From NCBI GenBank assembly GCA_014281115.1, contig JACONQ010000003.1, positions 1,302,001 to 1,366,000 of the forward strand: DNA of 64,000 bases, in the 5' to 3' direction. This DNA comes from Laburnicola sp. R22_1. Lineage: Eukaryota; Ascomycota; Dothideomycetes; Pleosporales; Didymosphaeriaceae. The notes beneath the pieces are model-generated. The model saw only the letters and a program-made list of their open reading frames with translations. It did not search any database and was not told the origin of the DNA. Positions 43,376 to 55,358 of the stretch are shown here, piece by piece (the stretch's first letter is position 1; each line of letters begins with the position of its first letter). A program made the position numbers and the translations under genes.

Positions 43376-44719
43376 CTATGGCATCAGGCATAAGTAGTGT
43401 ACATGGTCCGCGCACTGCAGGGGCACTGCCAAGATGATCACGCGATGACTCATAGCCTCTCTACTGACAAAAATACATCTAATTACCTATAGTTTTGTAC
43501 CAAAACACGTGTACCTTTGTCGTCGCTGCCACCCTCGCGTCATCCTCTCCCCATCCACACAATGTCAACACCATCAACTCCACCTCGCCATCGATACCTC
43601 TCGCGCGACGAGCGTCTACAGGTGCAGACCCTGCACCTAGCAGGTCATACACAGACTTTTATTGCCAACTTGTTGGGTTTCTCACGCAGACAAGTTGCCT
43701 ACGCAATCGCTAGTAACCGCGTCACGCCGAAGAAACGCTCCGGTCGCCCTCGCAAGCTCACTGATGCCCAAGTTGATGAGCTTGAGGCCTATATCAAATC
43801 CTCGCGTACAGCCAGGCAGATGAGCTATCAGGCTCTTGCAGAGGGACCTTTTGCGGAGTGGGAAGTCACACAATACGCTATACGGACTGCTCTACGCAGC
43901 AGAGGGTACACACGTCGAGTCGCCCGTGCAAAGCCTCCTCTTACTGAGAGAAATCGGCAGATTAGAGTCGCGTGGGCGGAGGAGCACCTCTGCTGGAGCT
44001 CTGAGCAATGGTGGAGCATCCTCTGGAGTGACGAAACCTGGGTCACTGGCGGCAGGCACAACAAAGTCTGGGTTACTAGGAGACCTGGAGAGGAGCTTGA
44101 TGATACCTGTATAGTTGAAAAGGTACGTAGGAAGGCTGGGTGGATGTTCTGGGGCTGCTTCTGAGGCTCTACAAAGGGTCCTTGCCTGTTCTGGGAGAAG
44201 GAGTGGAAGAGTATTAATAAGGAGAGCTACTGTGAGCGCATTGTGCCCATCGTTGATGGCTGGTTACGTATGAATCCTACTTTAAAATTCATGCAGGATG
44301 GGGCGCCAGGGCACTCTGCTGCGTATACTCGCAATGAGCTTCTTGAGAGAGGCATCTCTCCCATCTACTGGCCACCCTACTCGCCAGACCTAAACCCAAT
44401 TGAGGCTGTTTGGAACAAGATGAAGGACTATATACAGCTGAATTACCCTGATCAAGAAGGTGGGAGACAGCCTACGTATGACGCTCTACGACAGATTGTA
44501 CGGGAAGCGTGGGACTCAATTACAGTACAGGATCTGAGGGGGCTCATCGACAGTATGCCGGCCAGGTGCCAGGCAGTCCTAGACGCCCAAGGCGGTCATA
44601 CAATGTACTAGAAACTCTATACAAAACAAGACAATACCGGGCTTACGTTATCTGACTCCTGCCAAGTTACATCCCTGCAGTGCGCGGACCATGTACACTA
44701 CTTATGCCTGATGCCATAG
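43376..44719 (+). mobile_element. Tc1/mariner transposon with long perfect inverted repeats
   Basis: A 1344-bp element with 47-bp perfect terminal inverted repeats (43376-43422 and 44673-44719, beginning CTATGGCATCAGGCATAAGT) flanked by TA (43374-43375 and 44720-44721). One transposase gene, same strand as the window, fills most of the space. The perfect repeats point to recent insertion, although the gene has one nonsense codon. Confidence 0.94.
43562..44611 (+). pseudogene. Tc1/mariner transposase with one in-frame stop
   Basis: ATG 43562, final stop 44609-44611, one frame throughout (349 codons). Paired helix-turn-helix regions come first (LSRDERLQVQTLHLAGHTQT, FIANLLGFSRRQVAYAI; SGRPRKL hinge), followed by the DDE core: first Asp in WSDETWV, second in MQDGAPGHSA, Glu in LNPIEAVWNKMKDYI. 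The only break is TGA at 44162-44164, between WMFWGCF and GSTKGPCLFW. All catalytic residues are otherwise present, so this copy could have been active very recently or could be mobilised by an intact relative. Confidence 0.92.
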
Positions 44720-44721
44720 TA

Positions 44722-46554
44722 GAGCACCTCTGGTCCTCTGTGAGGCGAGCCGTCCTACTAGTCAAAACACGCGAATGACTTCTTGCGGGTACAGAACAAA
44801 TGATGGTCTTGCAGCACATTAGTTGAGAGATTGGGATGCTACCAAGTCAAAAAGTTTCTGTCTTTTGGCTCTTGCATTACGGCCCTAGCACTGTTGTGCA
44901 CAATTGAAGTAGCACGCAGAGCCAAGAGCTCCCGGAAAAGTATCGTCTGCGGACTTGGGTTTAGACCTGCTTCCTCGGCGAGCAGCAGCCCAAAAGGCTT
45001 GCTTTACGGTCCATTCGCTTCCTGCAACTCTCCTGAAATGCAAACACCGTCATTCGGCGACTAACGCTCTATCCATCCACATACAATGCCGGGTATGAAG
45101 CTCCTCTGTCGATTACAGTCAGCATACGGCGCTCGACTAAGCGGCAGCGTCTATCAGAGGTTACGCTGCATGACGTGTGGCGGCTTTCAAAACTGTTCTG
45201 TTGAATTGAGAGAAACGGAAGGCTGGCTACGGGGTGGAGGTTGTTATGGCCTCCGACTCTCCGCGAGCCGCTCAATGCGCCCCACAGACTCTCAGAGTCA
45301 CAGCCAGGCGATTGCGGTTGGCGCTCGGAAGGCTTTCCAGCAGCACACCAAGGCGACGAGCAGACGAGCACACAGTAGCCGAAGCGCATGTCAGAATGGC
45401 ATGCAAATGCATGACACTTTCGATCCGGCACAGCGGTAGCGCACGAGACAGGGATCGAGATGATGAGTTCTGATTCGAACAACACCGAAGCCGACCGTCT
45501 CTGCGCTCAGCGCGCTGCTGGTGCATCGTCCCCGTCGCCAGCGACCCAAAGCTTGGCCTCTTTATATAGCACTCGGCGCGCGCGTGCAAGCGCCGGCCTG
45601 CGCGATGTGTCCAGATCTCACCGTGATGAGCAGAAAATGCTCCCAGAGCGTCGACACATCAGTATTGGAGCGACGCTCCATTAGTAGAAGAAGCTCGCCG
45701 TCGCCAGATCGTGGGGCACTGCCACTGCCACTCCACGCACACGCCCACAGCACCCCAGCCAGTGCCGCCACCTGAGGCTGTGTCTTGTCGCATATCTGTG
45801 AATCCGCCTCGAGTCGCGAGTTAAGCTTTTGCGCTTCCATCTCGTCATCGCTGCCGCGTGCACCGAAGCCGTCCGTCTCCAGACGCAACGTTGCCGTTGC
45901 CGCTTACACCTTGCGCGCACCTGGCACGCTGCACCTTGCAACCCCCAAGGCCGGCTGGCGCCCTCTCTGCGCGGTCAGCCTTGACCGGTCGAGTCTCCTG
46001 CTGCTGCGGCTGGTAGAGTTGCCAAACTGCACGCTCCACGCCTGCCAGCGTTTCAGAGTCGGCCTCACTGAAGCTCCCTGCATACAGCCCGCCCTCGTCT
46101 CTCGACCTCCATCCTCGAACGCGGGCCTTTTCGTCCCGTGGAGGACTAGCACTGCCCATTAGCCTCTGCGGCTGTTCTAGCATCCCTGTGCGAGGCGAAT
46201 CCCGCATCGCGACCCTTCATCATCCAACGTCCTCTCCTCCTAGACGGACGCTGCCACTATCGTCGCCTCACCCGCCGTCTCTCGTCTAGCTGTCCGGCTG
46301 TTGCTCCTTCTCTGGCGCGTCGCGACACGCTTCCACCATCCAGTTTCCGCGCTCCTCCTGCCATCATACAGCTTCGTCTCTAGGCTACCAGGCAGCGGTA
46401 TGCCTTCCTAAGGGCGAAAGCGTCAGTCACGTTACTTCGCATCCTCCCTCTGCCGAAGTGGACCTGACAATTGCGGGATCCTTGTCTATCGCCGCCTCCA
46501 TCGCGACACCAGGTTCGCCTTGAGATCAGCCTTCCGGGACCCGAACAAGTCAAT
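44722..46554. other. Intergenic region upstream of the large C2H2 gene
   Basis: About 1.8 kb with no supported coding feature. The right half (45.2-46.5 kb) is C/T-rich on the plus strand and probably contains the long 5' leader of the C2H2 gene. Many overlapping ORFs in this part reflect base composition. Confidence 0.5.
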
Positions 46555-49500
46555 ATGATGCGTAACGTCGACAACCGCCCACAGGCTTTTAATAGCCAGC
46601 GGCGTGAGCAGCGCCACCCTGACGATGGATCGACAAACACATACCTTCCTGCCGCCTCAGGCAACTTCTTATTACCTGATAGTCATGGCCAGTTTACCTA
46701 TTCTGCGGAGCCCGCGTCCATGGCAGACTATAGCTCTATGAACAGAACCACAGGCCAGGAAACTGTCTTCACTCCGAATACTGCTTCATCCTTCGATTCT
46801 TCTTTGCATCCTGATGTCATTAATCAGTCATATCCTCCTACCAACGCGTACGTGCAGACAAACAACTATAGTCTGTCGCCCGTCAGCCACAGTCGGAACG
46901 GTCACAGCATCTCACCATCTCACTCTGTGGACCATCTTAGTCCGGATACTGGGTACATGAGTGACCCAAGCTATCAGGACCTTCGCAACTATGCGACGCC
47001 AGCTTTCAACGGCCAATACCTTGACGAGTCATTCTCCCAGTTGAACTTTACGGAGCACATCACGCCCCAGACATTCCCCCAGTTTCAAGGAGAGGTGGAC
47101 ATGTCTATCCTATCCAGTAATACATTGGCTACATACAACGCTCAACCGCCTACTGTACCAAGCAACGCTCGGTTAGATTCCCACACCCAACTATTATCGC
47201 CTTGTCCAACAAACAACTCCAGTCCCATTGTTACAGACGAAACTTCAACCAGCGCAACTTTCCCCAATGTCCAATATACAGGGAACGACTACAATGCTTC
47301 GTCGACACCGCCTAGCCGCACGACACAACTACAGCACTGCACACCAATCAAACAACAGCAACATAGCCCGGCCTTGACGAATAGTCCCAGCAACATGGCT
47401 CTTGCTAATCCGCAGCCTCGTGCACTACATTTAACTAGCCCCATTGTACGGGTGGAAAACTACGGCGGGAGAGACTCTCCCACACATTCTGATGTGAGCA
47501 GGCCAGTGAGCAAGCGCAGTCACGGTAGTCGTCGTTCGGGCAATCATCTTTCGCCTTTCCCCAACGACGAGTCTTCGGATGACTATGAAGACGATGAGAA
47601 TGATATGCAACGACAGGTCCGGGTACAGCCTGTAATCCGAAGCACCGAACGCAACGAGGATGGCTCATGGATGACCAGCCCAGCGTCTGGTCAAGCCGGG
47701 CTCACGCCCGAAGACCGACAAGCGATGGGTAACACGTGGGTCCCGAGCATCGAGGATATTGCAGAGCAAAGAACAAAGAACGAAAAAAAGCTCGAGGTTC
47801 ATGATTGGCTGTCGAAAAGTGAGGTTGGTAGCGAAGCAGGAGATGGGGACTCAACAGGAAGTCTGCTCAAACCGTTTGCGACTCGGCGCCGGGCGAAGAG
47901 TACTAATGACGCCCACAGTCGACGGGCTCTCCCGCCAGGCTTTGGTCTTGGTGTACGCACTGATTTTGACCGTATCAATAATTCAAATGTTCCAGGTCCT
48001 GGACTCTATATAGACGAGCGCAGCGAATACGACGAGGAAGACAGCGATGATGACGAAATGATCCCTGAATCGCCGCCAGCAGAAGTGAGCGTTGTCGCTA
48101 GCCAAGCAGAGAATGAGGTCTCGTATTTCCCTCCTCTTGAGCAAGGCGGCTTGCTTGGCGCTATTATCCGGCCATGGACCGATGTACCTTCGCAACCGTC
48201 TACGTCATCAACACGCTATCAACCACCGACTTCGAACGCTGCAATGATGCGCTTCCATGTGCGGGCCAAGGATGTGGAGTCAGCATCACTAGCCGCTACC
48301 GTGGGTTCACGTCGCCTCAGCGAATCTGATCTGGGAAGTATTAGGGCCGCGCCAGGCGTTATCAAGGTCATTGAGCCAGATCTGAAGAAACAGAAGGACA
48401 GACAAAGGCGACCAAGCTTCCTAGAAAACCTTATCCCCAAACGCACACCTACCAATATCTTGAAGCGCAAAGGCAGCATCCCTGTACAGCCTCAGTCTCA
48501 GGAGAACGTTGCGGAGAAGCCCAAGGAACCTTCATTGACAAAGCCCGCCCGAATGGGCAGTTGGGGCCGACCCAAGTCTCCCCGACTAGACACCAGTGTA
48601 GCGAGCCACGGACGAGATGTTGGACCTCAAAGTTCAACAGGCTTGTCTGCAAACTCGGGAGCGTGGATTCAAGGCGCGAGGAACGCCATTAGGCGTAGTA
48701 GAAGTCGGAGCGATATAGGCAAATCGCCAGGTCTAGCTGAGCTTATGACACAACATGGAGGGCCACCGATGCCCATGCTTGCTTCACCTTTAGCGGACAC
48801 GGAAGCTACTAAAGCATCAGCGCAACCAAGTCCTGCTGGGGACGATGATGACGACGATATCCAAGATGCCATCACCATGAACCTCGAGGTTCGTTCCGAC
48901 CCTATTATTCCAACCCATGAGGGCTTCAAAACCCATGCTCGACAGCTCAATCCACGTTTAACGGATTACATGGTCGAAAGAATTACGCAAGAACAGATGA
49001 GACGATACAAACGCCTGCTTGAGTTCAAGGTGAAGCATCTCAATGCGGTCAAAAATGGGAACTGCTCGTCGGACAAGTTCTGCACCGATCTCGGAGGAGA
49101 GCCTAAGCAGTTGACCCCTAAAGCAGGTGCCAAAGACGGCGAGGCGCCCTTCTTGGGCTTTCAAGTCACGGCTCCTGGATCGTCAGATGATGATTGCGAA
49201 CCTCCGGCGGAGGGTACCCTTGCCCCTGCGAGTTTTCCCTCCGGTGTTCCATTGCCTCCGGTCAAGCGCCTTCCCGCTGAATTTGAGTGCCCCTTGTGCT
49301 TCAAGGTGAAAAAGTTTCACAAGCCATCTGACTGGACGAAGCATGTCCACGAGGATGTCCAGCCGTTCACTTGCACATTCCCCAATTGTGGGGAACCCAA
49401 ATCCTTCAAGCGCAAAGCCGACTGGGTTAGACATGAGAACGAGCGTCACCGACAATTGGAGCATTGGACGTGCCAGATTGCGGACTGCAATCACACGTGT

Positions 49501-50511
49501 TATAGGAAGGACAACTTCGTTCAGCATCTCGTACGGGAACACAAAATCGCTGAACCGCGACAGCGGACTGTCAAAGGCGTAAATAAAGAAGCACCCGGAA
49601 CCGTGGACACAGGTATGCGCCTCTGCTTTGACGAAAACTGCGTAGCTCACGTACATACAGATGATATCTGGGGGCTAGTAGCTCGTTGTCGTCAAGATAC
49701 CACAAAGAAACCAAAAGACGAGCCTTGCCGATTTTGCGGCAATATTTGCACCAGCTGGAAGAAATTGACGGTTCATCTGGCGAAGCACATGGAGCAGATC
49801 AGCATGCCTATCTTGCCACTTGTAGATCAGAAGCAAATGAGCGCCGACACTATTATCAGTCCCATGGTCGAGATGCCAGAAAACCGCAAGCTTTCGGCTA
49901 CGCCGAACCGATCGCCCGTCGACAACCCCTCTCGATACAACCCCAACTCAACCCTTGCACCTGGAATCGATCCATCGTACGGGCAGTTTTCAGCCGACTC
50001 GTCAGGCGCAGCATCCAATGTGATGCACACTTATCCGCCCCCACAAATGGTACCTTACAAACCCCAGCAGGACCAGGTGCAAAAGGCAAACTATGCAAAT
50101 TATGCAATGGAGAGTAACCAGGACTACGGTGGAAGAACGACGTACCCTGGCCTGCACGGGCCTGTAAAGGCGAGAGGGGCCTACATGGACAACATGCAAA
50201 CTCCTAATCGACCGTACCTCGGTGGAAACATGCAGAACGGAGCGAACCGGTTTCCCATGACGCCCGTGTCCGCGGTAGGGCAACCGCCGGCCGTGTTCAC
50301 TACTTCTCCAGTAAACACGACGTCCTTGCCCACGGATACTGTAGCGTCCACGTACTTCACCCAAGAGCCGCAGAGCATGGGTACGAACGGAATGACTGAT
50401 ATGAGCGGCTTTGACGCAACGAATCCAATGCAATTCCAGCAGGCTACGGCTTATCCTGAGATGGCATACATGAATGCGGCACAGCAAAATTACCACTACC
50501 AAGGACAGTAA
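46555..50511 (+). CDS. Large C2H2 zinc-finger protein
   Basis: Single exon of 1318 residues from ATG 46555 (MMRNVDNRPQ); the frame is open upstream only from a TTG. The first 900 residues are Ser/Pro/Gln/Asn-rich and mostly disordered, with an acidic patch SDDYEDDENDMQ and basic Ser-rich patches (RRSRSRSDIGKS). Finger region at about 908-1005: FECPLCFKVKKFHKPSDWTKH, FTCTFPNCGEPKSFKRKADW followed by RHENERH, then WTCQIADCNHTCYRKDNF and QHLVREH. A further CRFCGNICTSWKKLTVHLAKH lies at about 1058-1078. Such fungal proteins are nuclear DNA-binding regulators; the family order (degenerate finger, classic finger, finger before an EHK motif, separate late finger) recurs in two other genes here. Regulated process unknown. 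Confidence 0.88.
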   Translation: MMRNVDNRPQAFNSQRREQRHPDDGSTNTYLPAASGNFLLPDSHGQFTYSAEPASMADYSSMNRTTGQETVFTPNTASSFDSSLHPDVINQSYPPTNAYVQTNNYSLSPVSHSRNGHSISPSHSVDHLSPDTGYMSDPSYQDLRNYATPAFNGQYLDESFSQLNFTEHITPQTFPQFQGEVDMSILSSNTLATYNAQPPTVPSNARLDSHTQLLSPCPTNNSSPIVTDETSTSATFPNVQYTGNDYNASSTPPSRTTQLQHCTPIKQQQHSPALTNSPSNMALANPQPRALHLTSPIVRVENYGGRDSPTHSDVSRPVSKRSHGSRRSGNHLSPFPNDESSDDYEDDENDMQRQVRVQPVIRSTERNEDGSWMTSPASGQAGLTPEDRQAMGNTWVPSIEDIAEQRTKNEKKLEVHDWLSKSEVGSEAGDGDSTGSLLKPFATRRRAKSTNDAHSRRALPPGFGLGVRTDFDRINNSNVPGPGLYIDERSEYDEEDSDDDEMIPESPPAEVSVVASQAENEVSYFPPLEQGGLLGAIIRPWTDVPSQPSTSSTRYQPPTSNAAMMRFHVRAKDVESASLAATVGSRRLSESDLGSIRAAPGVIKVIEPDLKKQKDRQRRPSFLENLIPKRTPTNILKRKGSIPVQPQSQENVAEKPKEPSLTKPARMGSWGRPKSPRLDTSVASHGRDVGPQSSTGLSANSGAWIQGARNAIRRSRSRSDIGKSPGLAELMTQHGGPPMPMLASPLADTEATKASAQPSPAGDDDDDDIQDAITMNLEVRSDPIIPTHEGFKTHARQLNPRLTDYMVERITQEQMRRYKRLLEFKVKHLNAVKNGNCSSDKFCTDLGGEPKQLTPKAGAKDGEAPFLGFQVTAPGSSDDDCEPPAEGTLAPASFPSGVPLPPVKRLPAEFECPLCFKVKKFHKPSDWTKHVHEDVQPFTCTFPNCGEPKSFKRKADWVRHENERHRQLEHWTCQIADCNHTCYRKDNFVQHLVREHKIAEPRQRTVKGVNKEAPGTVDTGMRLCFDENCVAHVHTDDIWGLVARCRQDTTKKPKDEPCRFCGNICTSWKKLTVHLAKHMEQISMPILPLVDQKQMSADTIISPMVEMPENRKLSATPNRSPVDNPSRYNPNSTLAPGIDPSYGQFSADSSGAASNVMHTYPPPQMVPYKPQQDQVQKANYANYAMESNQDYGGRTTYPGLHGPVKARGAYMDNMQTPNRPYLGGNMQNGANRFPMTPVSAVGQPPAVFTTSPVNTTSLPTDTVASTYFTQEPQSMGTNGMTDMSGFDATNPMQFQQATAYPEMAYMNAAQQNYHYQGQ

Positions 50512-52031
50512 GCTGACGGAGCTACATTGTCCCATGGCACGGCCTGGTGTGACAGCCTGGGGAGACGCAGAAGGGGTCGCATTTGCTTGGTTATTGTTTC
50601 TCTTTACCCTTGTTTTATCTTTTTAGATATCCCCATGGCACATTGGAGTTTTTTTTCTTTTGTAGAGGCTATTGGTGTTGGATTGGTTGATTTCTCGTCC
50701 CAGGGCCATGCTTGACCTGGAGGACCGTTGATGATGGTTGCGAACGCATAGTTGGCGTTCTTCCTTTCGCTCATGCGCATTTCCTTGTCGTTTATTTTAC
50801 GGCATCTGTCGAGAGCCCGGCGATTGTACGTTCAGAATCGAATCAAGATGGAGCACACTATTACCCGTGCTACGTACCAAAAGTTCTCTGAGCACAGTGG
50901 ATTCTCGTTCGCCTTCCTCCTTCCGGGTTGGGTGGCGATGGGTTGAATAGCAATGATTGACGCACATGGGCGCCCTGGGCTGAGAGGCACACAGGGCGCC
51001 GGAAGAGGAAAGTGCAGCGGTGGCCGTGTGTGTTCCCGTGTCCCAGCTGCTGCTCGCTCTTGTCACGCGATTGGGCGGTAGGGCTGAGTGGACCTCAGCC
51101 CTGCCCCATGGAGAGTGTGTGTGCTGTACTGCACACTGAGCTTCGTTGGCTCGGTGCGTGCAGGGCGATATTCCCTGACGTACGCCTCCATGGCTCTCGA
51201 CCGCCTACGGGTGCGGTATTAATTGCAGCTAGGAGCTGCTGGAGAGGCCTCGCGGGTTGGGCCAGCAAGCCACCATTCGAGGGCTGCATGCGCGATGAGC
51301 GGTATGCCACATGCCCGGGTAGGTACGCGGCGAAGGTATCGCACACGGCGCATCGAGACAGGCGTGGGTACTTGGATGGCTTGACACGCTGCACAGCCAC
51401 CGTCTACACCATCTACTTCGTCCTGTTGCAGGACGTGTCTTCGATGGTCTCGCGTCCGCTTGGCGGCCAGGCAGCAAAGAAGGCAACCCTCTTGCAACCG
51501 GAGGCCGCCCACTGCCTGCAGCACCACCGACGCATCTCCATGCCCATGCCGCACGCTGCGGATCCACCCTGCAGGCCTCTTGCTCGGCACCTCTCACAAA
51601 TTGGAGCTTGCACCGGCATCCCGCGCAACTTGCCCGTATCCTACACCGGCGATCCGTGCGTACGGCCAGAGGTCCTTCACCTCCAGGCCTATACGCCGAA
51701 CCCGAGTCCAATCAACCGTCCGAAGTGTGACAAGTCGTCAGCGCACGGGGTGGTGAGCCGCATCATGGTATACTAATGCAATCATCGCTCGCATTTGACC
51801 TTTTGTGACTTTCTCCACCTGCGGAGCCGAGCTCTAAGGCACAAGGCTGCAGCCAACCCTTTGGTGAGTCCGGCTCCTCTTCTCCTGGCTTTGTTTATTC
51901 ATTCATCATCGCGGCGAGTGTCTTAGTACCGTCATTTCCTTATTTGGTTCGAATCTTCTGCGAGACCGACAGATGCGTCGACTTTGCGGCCTTAGGCAGC
52001 AACTGTGGCTGACCTTAGCCTAGACCCCAAC
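50512..52031. other. Intergenic region between two C2H2 genes
   Basis: About 1.5 kb. The longest ORFs (51012-51776 + and 51229-51711 -) overlap one another on opposite strands and show no domain, so I leave them out. Holds the 3' UTR of one C2H2 gene and the promoter of the next. Confidence 0.5.
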
Positions 52032-54972
52032 ATGGCACAGCCGAACGACAACTTCCCCGATTTGCGCTACTTCGCCGCTGAGGAAGATTCTTCTGTATGT
52101 AACGGCTCTCTATAGTTCATCGTTCAAGGTAATAACTGTCATAGTACTTCGGATCGCAGCTGCATTCTCACGTCGGCAATGAGAGCTTTTCACCATGGAC
52201 ACACCCCGGGCCGAGGCCATCGCGGAATACCCAGAGCCCGTCTGGGGCTGCTCACAACACAATAATAGCTTCTGGTGCTGGATATTATGACCAACGTCCA
52301 GGTATACACTCTGGCATACAACAGCCCGATGCCAGGATGGATTCCCATCTTCAAACCCACGCTTTACTGACTGTTCCCAATCCTGCGCGTTCTCGTTCTG
52401 CCATGAGCAACGTTTCAAATGTGGACCATATATCTTCGCCTACTTATAATCACTTTCCAGCCGAGTTTAACATGGCGAACCCGTCAGATCCTAGCCTTCA
52501 GGCTTTGCCCAACATTCCTGGACGCTCTCTTTCACGTTCTGCCGTCGCTTCAGCTCATATGCCAAACACTCGACCGAATATGAGCCATGGTGTGAATCGG
52601 GGGAGTGAAGGAGCAGATAATGCTTCCACGCCAGATGATCTCTACCTACGTATATATGGCGGTCATCACAACGAGCCATGGAGTGCAATGCGGATGACAG
52701 GACATAACGAACCCGGCTCAGGTCACTCTTCCTTTCCACAAGCCTCCATGGACTTTAGGACATACCGGAAAACGCCTGCATCAGACCTCGAGAGTGTGGT
52801 AGGACCGACGTCAGATTCTGGATACGTGTCATATGCGCACCCAACTCACTCTGTGATAAGCAATGACACGGAGCGTGTTGACCAGGATTTACCATCTAGT
52901 ATGTTTCAATTACCGAACCTGAATGTGAGTTCCGCACCGAGCGAGTCGACGGAGGTTTTTCCATTACAGTCCGACCAAGCCTCCCAGTACAGTGGCCGCA
53001 GCATGAGTCAGAGTAAGAATACCTACAAGTGTACACAATGTAAGGAGACATCCAAGTGTCCTTCAGACTTCAAGTGCGTATGTATACATCTTGTTAACAT
53101 TCACATGCTGATAAACTGCTTTTAGGAAGCATATGCTCAAACACAACAAACCGCACACATGTGACGTTAGTGGTTGTCGCCGAGCTGCCAAAGGTAAAGG
53201 ATTCACTACTGTCAACGACCTTCAGCGGCACAAGAAAAGCGTACATCGCATCGGAGTCGAGCGAGACTCTTATCAATGTGCCTCTGAGCATTGCCGCAAC
53301 CGAGGGAAGATCTGGCCGCGTCTCGATAACTTCAAGCAACACATCACCCGCATGCACAAGGGTGAAGATGAACAGAAGTTGATCCGCAAGTAAGCCGTCA
53401 TTCCCCTTGTCGAATGTGTGCGTCTTCTGACCCCTACAGGTCCACGTACAGGCAACAGCCAGTTCCTCCGACAGCTGTGACTTCGACTGATATTACTCTG
53501 GCCGGGATTGGCACTGAGAGAGAGGTTGTTGGTAATGAGCTTGATGATCCTGTGTCCGGAATAAGCTTAACCCCAGACCAGGATACCCAAGCTTGGATCA
53601 GCTTTGATTCGAGCTCACATGGATTTGCCTTGGATGTTGACCAAATGAATTCACGCCAGAGTGATCAGCTCTTCGGCACTCCCAATCCCATTGGCGGATG
53701 CAAAAATGGATGGCAGTTCGGTGCCTCTGTCTCCGCTACGAACAACAATTCGCGGCCTAGTCAGGATTCTCTACAAATGCTTGCGGATATCGCGTCAGGT
53801 CAACCATCCTCAAAACCCCCAAGTCTACCATCCCAGCGACAATTATCTAGTGCGCCACAGACCAAGGCCGACCAGCAACGGCTAGTTACCCATGCTGAGC
53901 AACAACGTCTAGCGCTCCAAAAGTTTGGCAAAGCGTTGATTGCGGAGCTTCAAGCCGATGCTGAGCAAAGTAGAAGCTCGCCGTTCACCTCGCGATCTCG
54001 TCGTGCTTCGAAGGGATTTTCTTCTGAGAAGTTCCAATGCAAGCATTGTGACGTCGCTCTATCCCGGGCTTGCGACATGAAGAAGCACTTGAAGCGGCAT
54101 ACCAAACCCTATGGCTGTACCTATCCTAAGTGTCACAAAAGATTCGGAGCGAAATCGGACTGGAAGCGCCATGAAAATAGCCAGCATTTCCAGCTCGAAT
54201 CTTTTCGGTGTCAGCTAACCAATACGTCATCGCAAACACCTTGCGGGGAGCTGTTCTATCGCATAGAACTGTTCAAACAACATCTGGAGAACGAGCACAA
54301 AGTAGTGGAGGAGACTATCATCCAGGACGAACTAAGAGCGAGACGCATCGGTAAGAACGGACAAGGACAGTTTTGGTGCGGATTCTGCCAGACGATAGTT
54401 AAGTTGAAGGAAAAGCGCAACGCGGCTTGGGACGAAAGATTCGACCACATTGACAAGCACTTTAATAAAGAGAAGAGAAATATAGAAGACTGGTTGTGCG
54501 TAGAAGCAAAGAAAACAAAAGGAGAGCTTCTGAAACAGATGGACAGGACCCATTTCGATGAAGAGGATATCGATGAAGACGGCGAGTGCGAGCCAGATGA
54601 CAGTCCGTCTGCAATGGCCGACGGAAATAACGATGAGTCGTACCGATTTCATACTCCACCTGCGATTACCACGTCCCTACCGTCCACGATTCCGACTTCG
54701 CATGAGGTTTCAAGAAAAAGGCAGTATCCCGCTGATGACAATGTGCCGGCGCCAGCTCCTAAACGTAGGCGGATGGACGTTGATCGCTACTGCGTAAGCA
54801 AACCCTTGTATGCTGTGAATATTAAAACTGACAATGTCGATAGTGCTCTTGCAAGCACGGGCCTTGGCTTACGCATATGTATGTGGACTGTATGGTCTGC
54901 AATCATCACCTTTGCAGTAATTGTCCGATCGATGGTGGAGTAGGGCTAGATGGCGGCATCATGCCGGGGTAG
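52032..54972 (+). CDS. C2H2 zinc-finger protein with Cys-rich terminal exon
   Basis: Five exons: 52032-52094, 52145-53073, 53126-53389, 53440-54793 and 54844-54972; introns of 50, 52, 50 and 50 bases; 912 residues. The first exon (MAQPNDNFPDLRYFAAEED) and the last one are outside the long ORFs. Zinc-binding parts in order: YKCTQCKETSKCPSDFKKH near 330, THRMH-type pairs to about 415 (CDVSGCRRAAKGKGF; CASEHCRNRGKIW), FQCKHCDVALSRACDMKKH, YGCTYPKCHKRFGAKSDWKR, the EHK finger, and WCGFCQTIVKLKEKRN. The terminal exon reads CSCKHGPW, then CMVCNHHLCSNC, a further probable zinc site common at the end of such fungal proteins. If the last intron were retained, the tail would be an unrelated hydrophobic stretch ending at 54943. 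Confidence 0.86.
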
Positions 54973-55358
54973 TTTTGACGGCGCGATGGGGTGGGTGGTG
55001 TTGATTTTTTGGATACCCAACCAGTCTTGCAATGTATGCAGCAACAAGGCATTGCCTTGTTGATACCTAAGTGCGTGCCTATGTGCAGTGACTTTCACAG
55101 ACTAGTGAGACTACCCAGGCCCTACTAACCACTTCATGTCGGACTGCTGTGTTGAATGCCGAAGACGGACAGGCTGAGTGTGTGCGTATGGCCAAGTGAG
55201 CAGCGTCCCACTTTTTGTGGAGTGAAGGGAGACGCACGTGCGGCTTGGCGCTCGGCAAAATGATACAGGTGTCCTCGAAGTCGCGAACTTAGCTGGAGAG
55301 CTCCGTGACGCGGCCCCAGTGCAACGTCTTTCTTTCCTTAACCACCACTTTCGTCATT
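54973..55358. promoter_or_regulatory. Region between C2H2 gene and STT3
   Basis: About 390 bases between two genes on the same strand. Contains the 3' UTR of the C2H2 gene and the STT3 promoter. No distinct motif is claimed. Confidence 0.5.

Noticed and set aside
45460..46207. Multiple overlapping ORFs in three frames on both strands
   Set aside because: Mutually overlapping and composition-driven; more likely the 5' leader and promoter of the C2H2 gene.
51012..51776. ORF of 254 codons on the plus strand
   Set aside because: Opens at a non-ATG codon region, overlaps equally long minus-strand ORFs, Cys/His/Arg-rich composition typical of reading GC-rich non-coding DNA, no domain.
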